Source: DASXMT01 sp963755985
GTDB lineage: Bacteria; Actinomycetota; Acidimicrobiia; Acidimicrobiales; RAAP-2
NCBI GenBank assembly: GCA_963755985.1
Contig: CAVWLO010000001.1
Location: forward strand, 124,001-188,000
Direction of reading: 5' to 3'
Length of the DNA: 64,000 nucleotides
The notes beneath the pieces are model-generated. The model was not told where the DNA came from. It searched no databases and worked only from the letters and a program-made list of their open reading frames with translations. The first letter of the stretch is position 1. Every line of letters begins with the position of its first letter. Shown here one piece after another: positions 7,949 through 16,272 of the stretch. Both the position numbers and the translations under genes were made by a program.

Positions 7949-9501
7949 GACTGGAGTCGATCTGCGAGCATTCGTGGGCGCCCCGCGGACTCTTCGGCCA
8001 GTGCGGCGCGATTGAGCTTCTCCGTCACCGTCCGCGGAAATGGCCCATCCCAGACGATCAGCTCCTCGGGCAGGCTTCGCTTGGCTAACCCGGTCCCGAG
8101 CAGCGCTCCCGTCAGCAGGGCCAAATCGAGCCGGACGCCATCCGTTGGGCGGACGGCGAGTACCAGATGCTCGCCCGTGTCTTGGTCCACGCGCCCGAAT
8201 GCCGCGGCATCGTGCACGAACGGCAGGCTGAGTGCGGCCTGTTCGACGACCGGCATCGAGATCTTGATGCCGTTGCGGATGACGATCTCTTTCAGGCGCC
8301 CCACGATCTTGAGCTGATCGCCGCGGAGGAGTCCAGCATCTCCGGTTCGGAACCAACCGCTCTCAAAGGCATCCGAATTGTCCTCAGCATCGAGGTATCC
8401 CATGAATAGATGTGGGCCGCGTATGAGACATTCGCTCTTGTCCCGCAGCGATCCGATGCGCACGTCCACTCCCCTATTGGGTTGCCCATCCAGCTCTAGG
8501 CGATCCTTGAGCTCCGCCGTGTGCCGCGTGGTTGTGCTGAACGGAGCCTCCGACGAACCGTAGGCCCGCATGACACAGATCCCGAACATCTTCTCGGCCC
8601 GCCCCAGCAAAATCGTGTCGAGAAGAGCACCTCCCACAGAAACGGCTCGAAGTGGCACTGACGACAGCTCTCGTCGATCGGCTTCGTCCAACAGCCGGCG
8701 CAGGATGACGTCCGGGCCCCCGTAGAACGTGGCCCGCTCGTTGATGAGGAGATCGAAGGTCGTCCCATCGTCCCATTCGTCCTCCAACACGGCGCATGCG
8801 GCGAGCAACGGTGCCATCACCAGGGCCTGGAGCACCCCGGTGATGGAAGACAGCGGACTGACCAGGAAGAACACATCAGAAGGTTCAAGTCTTGCCGCGT
8901 CGATGTAGTTCCCTGCCGCCACTCGTAACGTATTGGTCGAGTGGATCACGCCCTTCGGGCGCGAGGTCGACCCCGACGTGAACACGACTACTCCAGGCAA
9001 GTTGGGCCCGCTCCGGTCGCCGGCAAAGGGTTCGAGATGGCGCACCGATGCGTCATGCTCGGAACTCAGCCATCGGACCGACTGATGGCGTTGCGACAGT
9101 GGCCCGATCAGACGGTGAGGGGCCATGGCCAACCGCGGCTCTGTCCTTTCCAGGGCAAGCGACATGTCCGTAGGCCCAGCATGGTCAGAGACAAGTACGC
9201 ACACTGCTCCAACACGACGAATGGCATGGAAGGCCACCGCACTGCGGCAATCGTTCGCGCCGACGAGCACAACGGCGCCGTGCTCCTCCACGCCGTGTTC
9301 GAGTAGCAGGGCTGCCGTCTCGGTGATTGCTCGGTGCAGAGCGCCGTAGGTAAGCCTCTCCGCACGGTCCACGAGAGCCGTCCGGTCGGGGGCCGACACT
9401 GCGGCGATCGCCACCGGATCCTGCACCTGGTCGGGCCAGGCGCCGTTGCTCCGGTAGGCACGCAAGTCGCCGGAAAACTGGGGAGCCGTTGCCCTGATCA
9501 T
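7945..9501 (-). CDS. Acyl-CoA synthetase (AMP-binding)
   Basis: 518 residues, adenylate-forming ligase: P-loop TSGSTSRPKG at 175-184, AYGSSEAPF motif in the middle, GWFRTGDAG and GRLKEIVIRNG at the hinge, and TEKLNR near the C terminus with the likely catalytic lysine. ATG at 9501 is chosen because GGAGG lies 8 bases upstream; an earlier in-frame ATG at 9609 falls inside a putative operator and has no ribosome site. First gene of a three-gene leftward operon with the dehydrogenase pair. The leader carries putative operator copy 2. Confidence 0.9.
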   Translation of the reverse strand: MIRATAPQFSGDLRAYRSNGAWPDQVQDPVAIAAVSAPDRTALVDRAERLTYGALHRAITETAALLLEHGVEEHGAVVLVGANDCRSAVAFHAIRRVGAVCVLVSDHAGPTDMSLALERTEPRLAMAPHRLIGPLSQRHQSVRWLSSEHDASVRHLEPFAGDRSGPNLPGVVVFTSGSTSRPKGVIHSTNTLRVAAGNYIDAARLEPSDVFFLVSPLSSITGVLQALVMAPLLAACAVLEDEWDDGTTFDLLINERATFYGGPDVILRRLLDEADRRELSSVPLRAVSVGGALLDTILLGRAEKMFGICVMRAYGSSEAPFSTTTRHTAELKDRLELDGQPNRGVDVRIGSLRDKSECLIRGPHLFMGYLDAEDNSDAFESGWFRTGDAGLLRGDQLKIVGRLKEIVIRNGIKISMPVVEQAALSLPFVHDAAAFGRVDQDTGEHLVLAVRPTDGVRLDLALLTGALLGTGLAKRSLPEELIVWDGPFPRTVTEKLNRAALAEESAGRPRMLADRLQS

Positions 9502-9600
9502 GCAGGATTCCTCCCGTGTTGCACGGACGTCGAGATTGCTCCGGCTCGATCGGCGCCCACAGCGGGCCAGGGATGTCCTGGTGGGCTCGTTCATAAGATT

Positions 9601-9612
9601 GATATTCATATC
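9601..9612. promoter_or_regulatory. Putative operator, copy 2 (GATATTCATATC)
   Basis: Inverted repeat GATAT-TC-ATATC, the most divergent of six related sites because its central dinucleotide is TC rather than YG. It is about 100 bases before the synthetase ATG at 9501 and probably overlaps the promoter of that operon. Confidence 0.45.
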
Positions 9613-9761
9613 TACGCTACATTCTCCCTGGTCAGAAGTCCAAGACGCCCAAGGGGACGCCGCACATGACCGGGACCGACCGATCGCTACGGCGCTTCAA
9701 GGAGAGTTCCGGCGATCTCCTTCACACGGCGCGACGACAGGTTACATTCCAACCCGAACAC

Positions 9762-9773
9762 GACATCGATGTC
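9762..9773. promoter_or_regulatory. Putative operator, copy 3 (GACATCGATGTC)
   Basis: Perfect 12-bp palindrome GACAT-CG-ATGTC, the cleanest match to the shared site. It stands between divergent genes, about 320 bases before the TetR start and 260 before the synthetase start, so it could serve autoregulation. Confidence 0.6.
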
Positions 9774-10083
9774 AATAACGAGATCGATAGATAGGGATGT
9801 TGTGCGCAACTCGTTTGCGATGAGACCAGCGGGTCCGTCCTGCAACTTTCGGGCAGCTCGTTCCTGATGTCGATTCGAACACGGTACAAACCCGGAGCTG
9901 GATCGCCAATCGCAATGCCGTACCCGGCTATCGTAGTGGCTGCTCCCAAGCTTAGGGCTTGTGATGGATCACGGGATTTCCTGCGAGCAGCATCATCGCC
10001 TTTCATCACCGATCGTCGCCTGATCACGCTGACTGCTGCCGGAGGGCCTTCGTCACGAGGAGAGCGAGAAAGGGTACGAGGGG

Positions 10084-10770
10084 TTGGCACCGAGGATCGA
10101 GAAGGACATCGTTACCCCATTGGGTAGCCCGCCGCGCTCTCGTCGGGGCGAGGTGACGCGGACAAAGCTGGTAAAGGCGGCGAAAGCCGTGTTCGAGCGG
10201 GACGGCTTCTTGGATGCGCGCATCTCGGATATAGCCAAACGGGCCCGGGTGTCCTACGGTGCCTTCTACCACTACTTCGAGTCCAAGGATCAGATCTTCC
10301 GAGAGGTGGCGGAGGCACAAGAGCAACGCCTGACCGCACCGGCAGGACCGGACGAGCCCAGACCATCCGGCGAATCGGCGCAGAGCCGGATCCGCGAAGC
10401 CAACCGGCGATACCTCGAGCGCTACCGCAACGAAGCCCGGATCATGCGGGTGATCGAAGAGGCCTCGCGCTACGACGCACACGTGAACGCCGTCCGAATG
10501 GCCAGCCAGAAGCACTTCGCCAGCCGGTCCGAGCGGGCGATACGCCGACTACAAGACGATGGCCGGGCAGATCCGAGGGTCAACCCGGCCATCGCAGCAG
10601 ACGCTCTCGGCTCGATGATCGGACGCTTCGCCGAGCTCTGGCTCACTCAGGGCTATCGGGAATATGACTTCGACGAGGCCGTTGACCAGCTCAGCCTCCT
10701 GTGGGCAAACGCGATCGGGCTCGGCCCCGAAGGCACCCGCCCAGCGTCCAAGAAGCGCAACCGAAGCTGA
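10084..10770 (+). CDS. TetR-family transcriptional regulator, candidate controller of the left cluster
   Basis: 228 residues. The DNA-binding domain (about 25-75) has the usual helix-turn-helix ISDIAKRARVSYGAFYHYF followed by ESKDQIFREV; the C-terminal part is a ligand-binding helical domain without recognisable signature. The start is TTG at 10084 with GAAAGGG 9 bases upstream; later starts would cut into the HTH support helix. It sits in the middle of the set of six related palindromes and next to copy 3, so I infer that it represses this regulon and responds to a CoA-ester or acid intermediate, as KstR and KstR2 do, although their operators are different. Confidence 0.88.
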   Translation: MAPRIEKDIVTPLGSPPRSRRGEVTRTKLVKAAKAVFERDGFLDARISDIAKRARVSYGAFYHYFESKDQIFREVAEAQEQRLTAPAGPDEPRPSGESAQSRIREANRRYLERYRNEARIMRVIEEASRYDAHVNAVRMASQKHFASRSERAIRRLQDDGRADPRVNPAIAADALGSMIGRFAELWLTQGYREYDFDEAVDQLSLLWANAIGLGPEGTRPASKKRNRS

Positions 10771-11081
10771 CCGGTCACTATGTTCGAACGGGCCCACCTC
10801 GTTTGACGCTCCGGCTCGCCTCTGGGTGAGTCGGTCATCGGTGGCATTGACATTGATATCGATCTTGAGTCATCGTTTTGGATGCCGATGAGTGGGGCGC
10901 CGAGATGTTGCAGGTCGAGGTGGGCGCGGCGGCCCGAGTCCGAGAGTTGATGGTGATGGCGACGGCTCAGGCCCACAGGAGCCTTGGCCGCGAGCTGTGA
11001 CTGTGGCAGGTCGGACCGAGCGATGCCGGCCTTTGGAGATGGCCCGGGTCGCCGCCTCGAACGCCCAACGAAGGAGTCACC
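10771..11081. other. Intergenic region, 311 bases
   Basis: Between the TetR gene and the second P450. It contains putative operator copy 4 at 10849-10860. A weak 31-codon frame starting near 10905 has no convincing ribosome site, and I see no other gene. Confidence 0.5.
10849..10860. promoter_or_regulatory. Putative operator, copy 4 (GACATTGATATC)
   Basis: GACAT-TG-ATATC, aligned with copy 1 over a longer stretch: TGACATYGATATCGAY is shared by both. It lies about 220 bases before the P450 start, so the transcript would have a long leader or start further down. Confidence 0.55.
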
Positions 11082-12323
11082 ATGTCCGACACCGAAGTCA
11101 CGCCGAATATCTCGAATCGGGAGTTCTGGTCACGCCCACCGACAGAGCGAGTCCTCACCTTTGCAAAGCTCAGAAGTGCCGCTCCCGTGAGCTTCCAGGA
11201 GCCATCCGACTTCGGCACCGTTCGATCCGAGCGCGGGTTCTGGGCGGTGACGCGCCATGCAGAGGTCGTGCAGGTCAGCCGGAACCCGGAGACGTTCTGC
11301 TCCGGGCAAGGTGTCGGGCTCGGTGACGCCCCAGTCGATCTCCTCGAGCTGAACGCCTCATTCTTGGTGATGGACGCGCCCCGGCACACCGCGCTCCGGC
11401 GTGTGGTGAGCGGGGCCTTCACCCCCAAGCGGGTTGCGCGGCTCGAGGACCGGATCCAGACCGAGGCCGGACGAATCGTCGACGAGTTCGTCGAGAGCGG
11501 TGGCGGCGATGTGGTTCAGGACCTCGCCGGGAAGCTCCCGCTGTGGACCATTTGCGAGATGATGGGAGTCCCGGAGTCGATGCGAAATGATCTCTATTCG
11601 GCGGCCGAAACCCAGATCACGGCCCAAGACCCAGAGGTCGCGCGGGCCGAGGACGGCGGCGGCGCTGTGGCGGTCAAAGCGGCTATGACAATGCACCGGC
11701 TGGCAGCGGAGCTACTGGATGCCCGGCGCATGTCTCCCGGTGACGACATACTCTCGACCCTGATAGAGAGCCAGGTTGACGGCCAGCCCCTCTCCGCCCA
11801 GATGCTCGGCGGGATCTTCGTGCTGTTCGCCACAGCTGGCAACGACACCACTCGGAGCACCACGAGTCATGCCATGAAGCTCTTTGCTGACAACCCATCG
11901 CAGTGGGCGCTGCTCGCCCGCGACCGATCCCTCATGGGGCCCGCGGTCGAGGAGATGGTGCGCTGCACCACTCCGGTCATCCATTTCCGCCGCACTGCGA
12001 CCACCGACACGACGCTCGCCGGCGTACCCATAGCAACAGGTGAGGCCGTCGTTATGTTCTACGAGTCTGCCAATCGAGACGAGACGGTTTTTTCGGCTCC
12101 CGACCGCTTCGACATCGCCAGGAGCCCCAACCCTCATGTCAGCTTCGGTGGCGGCGGACCGCACTTCTGCCTCGGTGCGAGCTTGGCCCGGACGCAACTT
12201 CGAGCCCTGTTCTCCCGCCTGTCCGAGCGCGTATCGACGATCGAGGTGGGCAACCCTGCCTACGTGATGAGCAACTTCGTCAACAGCATGAAGCGGATGC
12301 CGGTGTCCGTGGTCGCGCGGTGA
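11082..12323 (+). CDS. Cytochrome P450 (CYP124/125/142-like group)
   Basis: 413 residues. I-helix TAGNDTTRS, K-helix EEMVR (ExxR), haem loop FGGGGPHFCLGASLAR with the thiolate Cys at about 363. The GGGGPHFCLG form and the AGND/ETTR helix are typical of actinobacterial P450s that hydroxylate the terminal methyl of cholesterol-like or methyl-branched chains (CYP124, CYP125, CYP142). ATG at 11082 has AAGGAG 6 bases upstream. It is transcribed alone and converges on the HSL-type hydrolase. Electron partners are not encoded nearby; a broken ferredoxin lies at 25988. Confidence 0.93.
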   Translation: MSDTEVTPNISNREFWSRPPTERVLTFAKLRSAAPVSFQEPSDFGTVRSERGFWAVTRHAEVVQVSRNPETFCSGQGVGLGDAPVDLLELNASFLVMDAPRHTALRRVVSGAFTPKRVARLEDRIQTEAGRIVDEFVESGGGDVVQDLAGKLPLWTICEMMGVPESMRNDLYSAAETQITAQDPEVARAEDGGGAVAVKAAMTMHRLAAELLDARRMSPGDDILSTLIESQVDGQPLSAQMLGGIFVLFATAGNDTTRSTTSHAMKLFADNPSQWALLARDRSLMGPAVEEMVRCTTPVIHFRRTATTDTTLAGVPIATGEAVVMFYESANRDETVFSAPDRFDIARSPNPHVSFGGGGPHFCLGASLARTQLRALFSRLSERVSTIEVGNPAYVMSNFVNSMKRMPVSVVAR

Positions 12324-12337
12324 TGGTCACGACCAGG

Positions 12338-12375
12338 TCGCCTCGAGCACGGCCATAGTGACGTCACCGAGGCGA
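12338..12375. terminator. Possible bidirectional hairpin between convergent genes
   Basis: An 8-bp stem, TCGCCTCG (12338-12345) with CGAGGCGA (12368-12375), and a 22-base loop lies between the convergent P450 and hydrolase genes. The loop end contains a second perfect palindrome, GTGACGTCAC. There is no T run, so intrinsic termination is only a possibility. Confidence 0.25.
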
Positions 12376-12435
12376 TTGGCGAGGTTGAGAACCAAGCAAT
12401 GATCTCTCGGATGCGCCCAGGCCCCCGAGCTTCTT

Positions 12436-13266
12436 CTAGAGTCTCGCGAGACGGTCGAGTTGCCGAGCGAGCCAGCTCTCCATGTTGACCATGGCCAACT
12501 GCACGCCTGACGCATCGGGAACCAACCCATACCCGTGCGGCAGACCGTCGAACACATGCAGCTCGCAGGGAACGCCCGCTCGGCTCAGCCGCATTGCGTA
12601 ATCGACGTCCTCATCGCGAAATCCGTCGATGGACCCCACGGCGACGAAGGCCGGCGGTAGGCCTACGAGATCCACACTTCGGGCCGCTGCTGCATAAGGC
12701 GGTACATCGTCCCTTCTGTGCAGCGAACCCAGGTACGACCGCCACCCAAATTCGTTCCACTCCCTGTTCCAGACGTACAGGCGCTCGGCCTGGAGCGACC
12801 TCGTTATCTGCCGGTTGTCGAGCATGGGTGCATCGAGGATCTGGAACGCAACGGGTACCTCTGCACGATCCCGGGCCAGCATGGCCAATGAAGCGGCCAG
12901 ACCGCCCCCTGCACTGATGCCGTAGAGCCCGATCCTGGTCCGATCAATTCCGAGCTCCTCGGAGTGATCGTGGGCCCACCTGAGAGCGCTGTAGCAGTCC
13001 TCGATCGCGGCCGGATAAGGGCTTTCGGGTGCCAGGCGATACTCGACCGAGACCCCGACAAAGCCGAACTCTCGGCACCAGCGGTCGAGCAGCGGACTAT
13101 CCATGTCGTAGCTGCCGAACACAAGCCCGCCCCCGTGGATGGTGACGATCGCCGGCAGAAGACCGGCCTGCCCGGAAAGGCGGTGGATCCGCACCGGCAC
13201 CGCCGGATCACCCGGCACCATCAGATCGGTCCTCTCTACTGCACCGGACAGCACCACGTCGGCCAA
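12436..13266 (-). CDS. Alpha/beta hydrolase of the hormone-sensitive lipase (HSL) family, N-terminal segment out of frame
   Basis: The main frame gives 276 residues with HGGG (oxyanion hole, 44-47), GISAG (nucleophile Ser118), GSIDGFRDED (acid) and LPHGYG (histidine), a full HSL-type esterase triad. It starts at a TTG without a clear ribosome site. Just upstream, 13396-13270 encodes in another frame a segment with RELLDPEMREVIEGY, which is how HSL proteins normally begin. One extra base near 13270 would explain the split; the joined protein would be about 320 residues, the usual family length. Either a sequencing indel or a real mutation. It probably cleaves an ester or lactone in the left regulon. 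Confidence 0.75.
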   Translation of the reverse strand: MADVVLSGAVERTDLMVPGDPAVPVRIHRLSGQAGLLPAIVTIHGGGLVFGSYDMDSPLLDRWCREFGFVGVSVEYRLAPESPYPAAIEDCYSALRWAHDHSEELGIDRTRIGLYGISAGGGLAASLAMLARDRAEVPVAFQILDAPMLDNRQITRSLQAERLYVWNREWNEFGWRSYLGSLHRRDDVPPYAAAARSVDLVGLPPAFVAVGSIDGFRDEDVDYAMRLSRAGVPCELHVFDGLPHGYGLVPDASGVQLAMVNMESWLARQLDRLARL

Positions 13267-13458
13267 CGGCGTGTTGCGTCCGGAGTCCCTCTTCGCCCGC
13301 GGGCGGAAGGACGTAGCCCTCGATGACCTCCCTCATCTCGGGATCGAGGAGCTCCCTCGGACTTCGGGGTGGTGACGCACCCCCGGACCCACTCATGGCT
13401 TCCACCTCCCGATCATGTTCGAAGCGCGCCTCGATGGACCGCGCCCTTGATTGCCAAC

Positions 13459-14262
13459 TCAGTTGCCCCGCCCTCGCTGTTCCTCCGGAGGGCTAACGAT
13501 CATGCCCGCCAGCTGTCCCCCATCCACGGTGATCTCGCTTCCGGTCATGAAGGCGGAGCGGTCGGACACCAAGAACAGCACGGCCTCTGCTACGTCTTCG
13601 GCCGCTCCGATTCGGCCGAGCGGGAGCCTTCCCAGGCGGCTACGAGCCTCTGGATCGTCAGCGGACACCATCGGGGTGTCTATGGGGCCCGGGATGACCC
13701 CGTTGACCCGAATGCCCTCCGCAGCCAGGTCAAGGGCTGCGGCCTTGGTCAGCCCACGGACAGCCCATTTCGAAGAAACATAAGCGCCGTGCCTACTCCA
13801 CGCAGTTACACCCGCGGCCGAGGAGGTGTTTACGATGGCGGCGCAGTCCGACAGACGCAGGTACGGCAAGACGGCCTTCATGCCCAAGAAGGGTCCAAGG
13901 CAGTTGACTCGCCACACTGACTCGAACCCCTCGGCGGACTCCTCCTCGAGAGCAATCCGGCGCAGGATGCCGGCGTTGTTGACGAGGATATCCAGCCCAC
14001 CGAACTCGCCGACCCCGCGCTCGATGAAGGCCGACCAGGATTCGCCATCCCTGACGTCAAGGCGACCGACCAGACCTCTGGTTCCCAGAAGGTCGGCAAG
14101 CGAGTCGAGGTGATCCTCGAGTACGTCGCCGGCGATGACTGACGCCCCCGCCGATGCAAGCCGGAGGGCAATCGCTCTGCCCTGCCCGCGGGCCGCCCCG
14201 GTGACGAGAGCTACCCGGCCCGACAGCTCATCGGTACCTGGCTGCTGGGTCGTCAGCCCCAA
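13459..14262 (-). CDS. Short-chain dehydrogenase/reductase
   Basis: 267 residues, classical SDR: TGAARGQG cofactor motif near residue 21, NNAG at about 97, catalytic Ser in NTSSAAG and YVSSK for the Tyr-Lys pair, TGSEITVDGG near the end. It resembles 3-alpha/20-beta-hydroxysteroid dehydrogenases in layout. The start is a TTG at 14262; an in-frame TGA lies 18 bases before it and no ATG or GTG fits, so TTG is the only reasonable choice. Stop is 62 bases before the likely start of the hydrolase, so the two form one operon. Confidence 0.88.
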   Translation of the reverse strand: MGLTTQQPGTDELSGRVALVTGAARGQGRAIALRLASAGASVIAGDVLEDHLDSLADLLGTRGLVGRLDVRDGESWSAFIERGVGEFGGLDILVNNAGILRRIALEEESAEGFESVWRVNCLGPFLGMKAVLPYLRLSDCAAIVNTSSAAGVTAWSRHGAYVSSKWAVRGLTKAAALDLAAEGIRVNGVIPGPIDTPMVSADDPEARSRLGRLPLGRIGAAEDVAEAVLFLVSDRSAFMTGSEITVDGGQLAGMIVSPPEEQRGRGN

Positions 14263-14274
14263 CCTGTCCCCGTT

Positions 14275-14442
14275 TCAAACACACGCGCGCAAGCGGTGTC
14301 GTAGGCGGGCACGGTCCTGCTCGAAGAGCGGCACGAGGGCCGCATCTCGATCCGGATCCTCGCCTGTGGTCAGCGGCGCAGTGCTTGCATTGCTTAACAT
14401 CACCACACCGGCCCAATCGTCTAGCTGGCTTCTGTTCATCAT
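14275..14442 (-). CDS. 55-residue hypothetical protein upstream of the SDR
   Basis: Starts with ATGATG at 14442 after an AGAGG ribosome site 4-7 bases upstream, and stops 12 bases before the SDR start, so it could be the first gene of that operon. It begins MMNRSQLDDWAGVVMLSNAS and ends in an Arg-rich helix-like stretch. No domain is recognised. It may be a small protein or a remnant. Confidence 0.3.
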   Translation of the reverse strand: MMNRSQLDDWAGVVMLSNASTAPLTTGEDPDRDAALVPLFEQDRARLRHRLRACV

Positions 14443-14671
14443 GAGGCCTCTTGATTTCGATGTGGAGACTAAGCGCCCGTTCGCCTGAGGGCAAGGGTCG
14501 GCGTTCTCAGTCGACCAGACGGCGGCGTCGGCCACATGTGCGCCGCTAGGGGCGGGCTTGGTGGGTCCGCCAGCCCGCTGAGGCCGTCGGACCGGCCTGA
14601 GTCTCTGCCTCGCCGCTCACTCGACATCGACGTCAGCATCGAGTACCCTAGCCCCCCAGGGGGGCAGCACG
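14443..14671. other. Divergent intergenic region with putative operator copy 5
   Basis: Separates the leftward SDR/hydrolase operon from the rightward secreted hydrolase. The only structure I see is the palindromic site at 14623-14634 and a weaker surrounding inverted repeat, ACTCGA at 14619 with TCGAGT at 14639. Confidence 0.5.
14623..14634. promoter_or_regulatory. Putative operator, copy 5 (GACATCGACGTC)
   Basis: GACAT-CG-ACGTC, 38 bases before the start of the secreted hydrolase, inside outer arms ACTCGA and TCGAGT. The position, close to the ATG, suits repression of the rightward gene. Confidence 0.55.
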
Positions 14672-16174
14672 ATGGGGCAGAACCGGAGGCAACACCCGAC
14701 TGGGCCGAAGGCCGGAAGTCTGGCCGTCGCCGCCGGGATCATCGTGGTCCTGTTGTCGACGATCTCGACCGGCCAACAGGGAGCCGGTGCCTTGCCGGCA
14801 CCACGGCTGGCCGCCGCTTCGACAGGGACGGACCAGTCGGCCGCGACCTTGACCGGTCCGATCACCACCGGGCACATCAGCGAGCCGCTCACGGCTCTGC
14901 CCCTCGACTTTGCCAAGTACGGCTATGTCGAACAGGAGTTCTTTGCCTCGGGTACGGCGACCGCCTTCACCGCCGCGTCCATGCCCAGCAACGGACGGTG
15001 GACGATCACACCGGCGTCCACGGCCCCCTACGAGACCAGGATCATCGTCCGGCGCCCGGCGAGCCCTGCTCACTTCAACGGCACTGTGATCGTCGAATGG
15101 ATGAACGAGTCGGCCGGGGAGTCAGCCCCCGACTGGGACCTCCTCAATCCCATGCTGATGAGCGAGGGGTATGCCTACGTGGCGGTGTCGGCCCAGTCGT
15201 TGGGCGTCAACGGGGGAACCCCGCTGCTCGGCACCAGCTCAGGCAACACCGTTGGCCTCGTCACCGCCGACCCGGCCCGCTACGGCTCGCTCCACCAGCC
15301 CGGGGATCAGTACGCCTTGGACATCTTTGCCCAGATCGGCAAGGCTCTTCGGGCTCCGAACCAGGCTGCGCTGGGAGGATTGAAGCCCAAGCACATCGTC
15401 GCCACCGGGGAATCGCAGTCGGCCTTCTACATGACGACGTTCGCCGACGCCGTGCAGCCCCGTACGGACACCTTCGACGGCATCTTCATCCACAGTAGAG
15501 GTGCGGGTGGTGCCCCGCTCGACGGGTCTGGGATCACCACCTCCAGCCAGATTCCCAAGAATCTCCGGATCCGGACTGACCTCAAGGTGCCGGTCTTCAT
15601 CTTCGAGACCCAGACCGACCTGATTGCGCTCGGTTACGCCCCCGCCCAACAGCCCAACACCAGCAAGATCCGAACCTGGGAGGTCGCCGGAACGTCCCAC
15701 GCAGACGCCTATATCGTGGGCTCGGACGCGAGCGCACTCGGCTGCACCACACCCATCAACAACGGCCCGCAGCACGAGGTGGTCCAGGCGGCGTTCACCT
15801 CGTTCAACCAGTGGGTCGTCGATGGCACACCACCTCCGGGGCCGCCCCCGTTCCACCTGGCCAGCATCAATCCCGCTGCCTTGGCCCTCGACAAGTTCGG
15901 AAATGTCATCGGAGGCGTGCGGACTCCGGCGGTCCAAGTGCCGGTATCGACACTCAGCGGTGCGGCGCCCCCCGGGACCAGCCGGATCTGTTCGCTCTTC
16001 GGTTCATCAACACCGTTCACCCAGAGCCAACTTCGCAGTCTGTACCGGACCAAGAGCCACTATCTCGCCGTGTACAAGGCGAGTTTGAACATGGCGATCG
16101 CCAATGGCTTCGTGCTCAGCGCCGACCGGGCTGAACTGCTGGCCCAAGCACAGGCCGTTCAGATTCCCGGCTAG
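14672..16174 (+). CDS. Secreted alpha/beta hydrolase (Abhydrolase_10 type)
   Basis: 500 residues with a signal peptide: positive start (GQNRRQHPTGPK), hydrophobic core SLAVAAGIIVVLLSTI and an Ala/Pro-rich cleavage region. The nucleophile elbow GESQS is at 246-250 (Ser248), preceded by FNGTVIVEWMNESAG, the pattern of the alpha/beta-hydrolase domain family PF20091. Family members are poorly characterised; an esterase role outside the membrane is likely. ATG at 14672 has a G-rich ribosome site 7 bases upstream. It converges with the secreted PQQ-type protein, and the putative operator before each links both to the left regulon. Confidence 0.8.
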   Translation: MGQNRRQHPTGPKAGSLAVAAGIIVVLLSTISTGQQGAGALPAPRLAAASTGTDQSAATLTGPITTGHISEPLTALPLDFAKYGYVEQEFFASGTATAFTAASMPSNGRWTITPASTAPYETRIIVRRPASPAHFNGTVIVEWMNESAGESAPDWDLLNPMLMSEGYAYVAVSAQSLGVNGGTPLLGTSSGNTVGLVTADPARYGSLHQPGDQYALDIFAQIGKALRAPNQAALGGLKPKHIVATGESQSAFYMTTFADAVQPRTDTFDGIFIHSRGAGGAPLDGSGITTSSQIPKNLRIRTDLKVPVFIFETQTDLIALGYAPAQQPNTSKIRTWEVAGTSHADAYIVGSDASALGCTTPINNGPQHEVVQAAFTSFNQWVVDGTPPPGPPPFHLASINPAALALDKFGNVIGGVRTPAVQVPVSTLSGAAPPGTSRICSLFGSSTPFTQSQLRSLYRTKSHYLAVYKASLNMAIANGFVLSADRAELLAQAQAVQIPG

Positions 16175-16272
16175 GCCGGTCCTGAGCCCTCGTCGCCGGC
16201 GTTGATGGCCTCGGCCCAGTTCGTTGGGGGCGTAGCCCTGTTGCCATCAGGCGGGCACATGGGCGGGAAAGT

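Larger units (their letters stand above)
9502..10083. other. Divergent intergenic region, 582 bases
   Basis: Lies between the synthetase operon (leftward) and the TetR gene (rightward). It holds two putative operators (9601-9612 and 9762-9773) and is visibly richer in A+T than the genes, especially 9590-9620 and 9770-9815. I see no coding potential: open frames here have no ribosome site and no family likeness. The second operator is followed by a partial repeat, AGATCGATAGATAGGGAT, that may be a degenerate extra half-site. Confidence 0.6.

Noticed and set aside
9722..10090. Leftward frame inside the divergent intergenic region
   Set aside because: Covers an operator, lacks a ribosome site and resembles no family.
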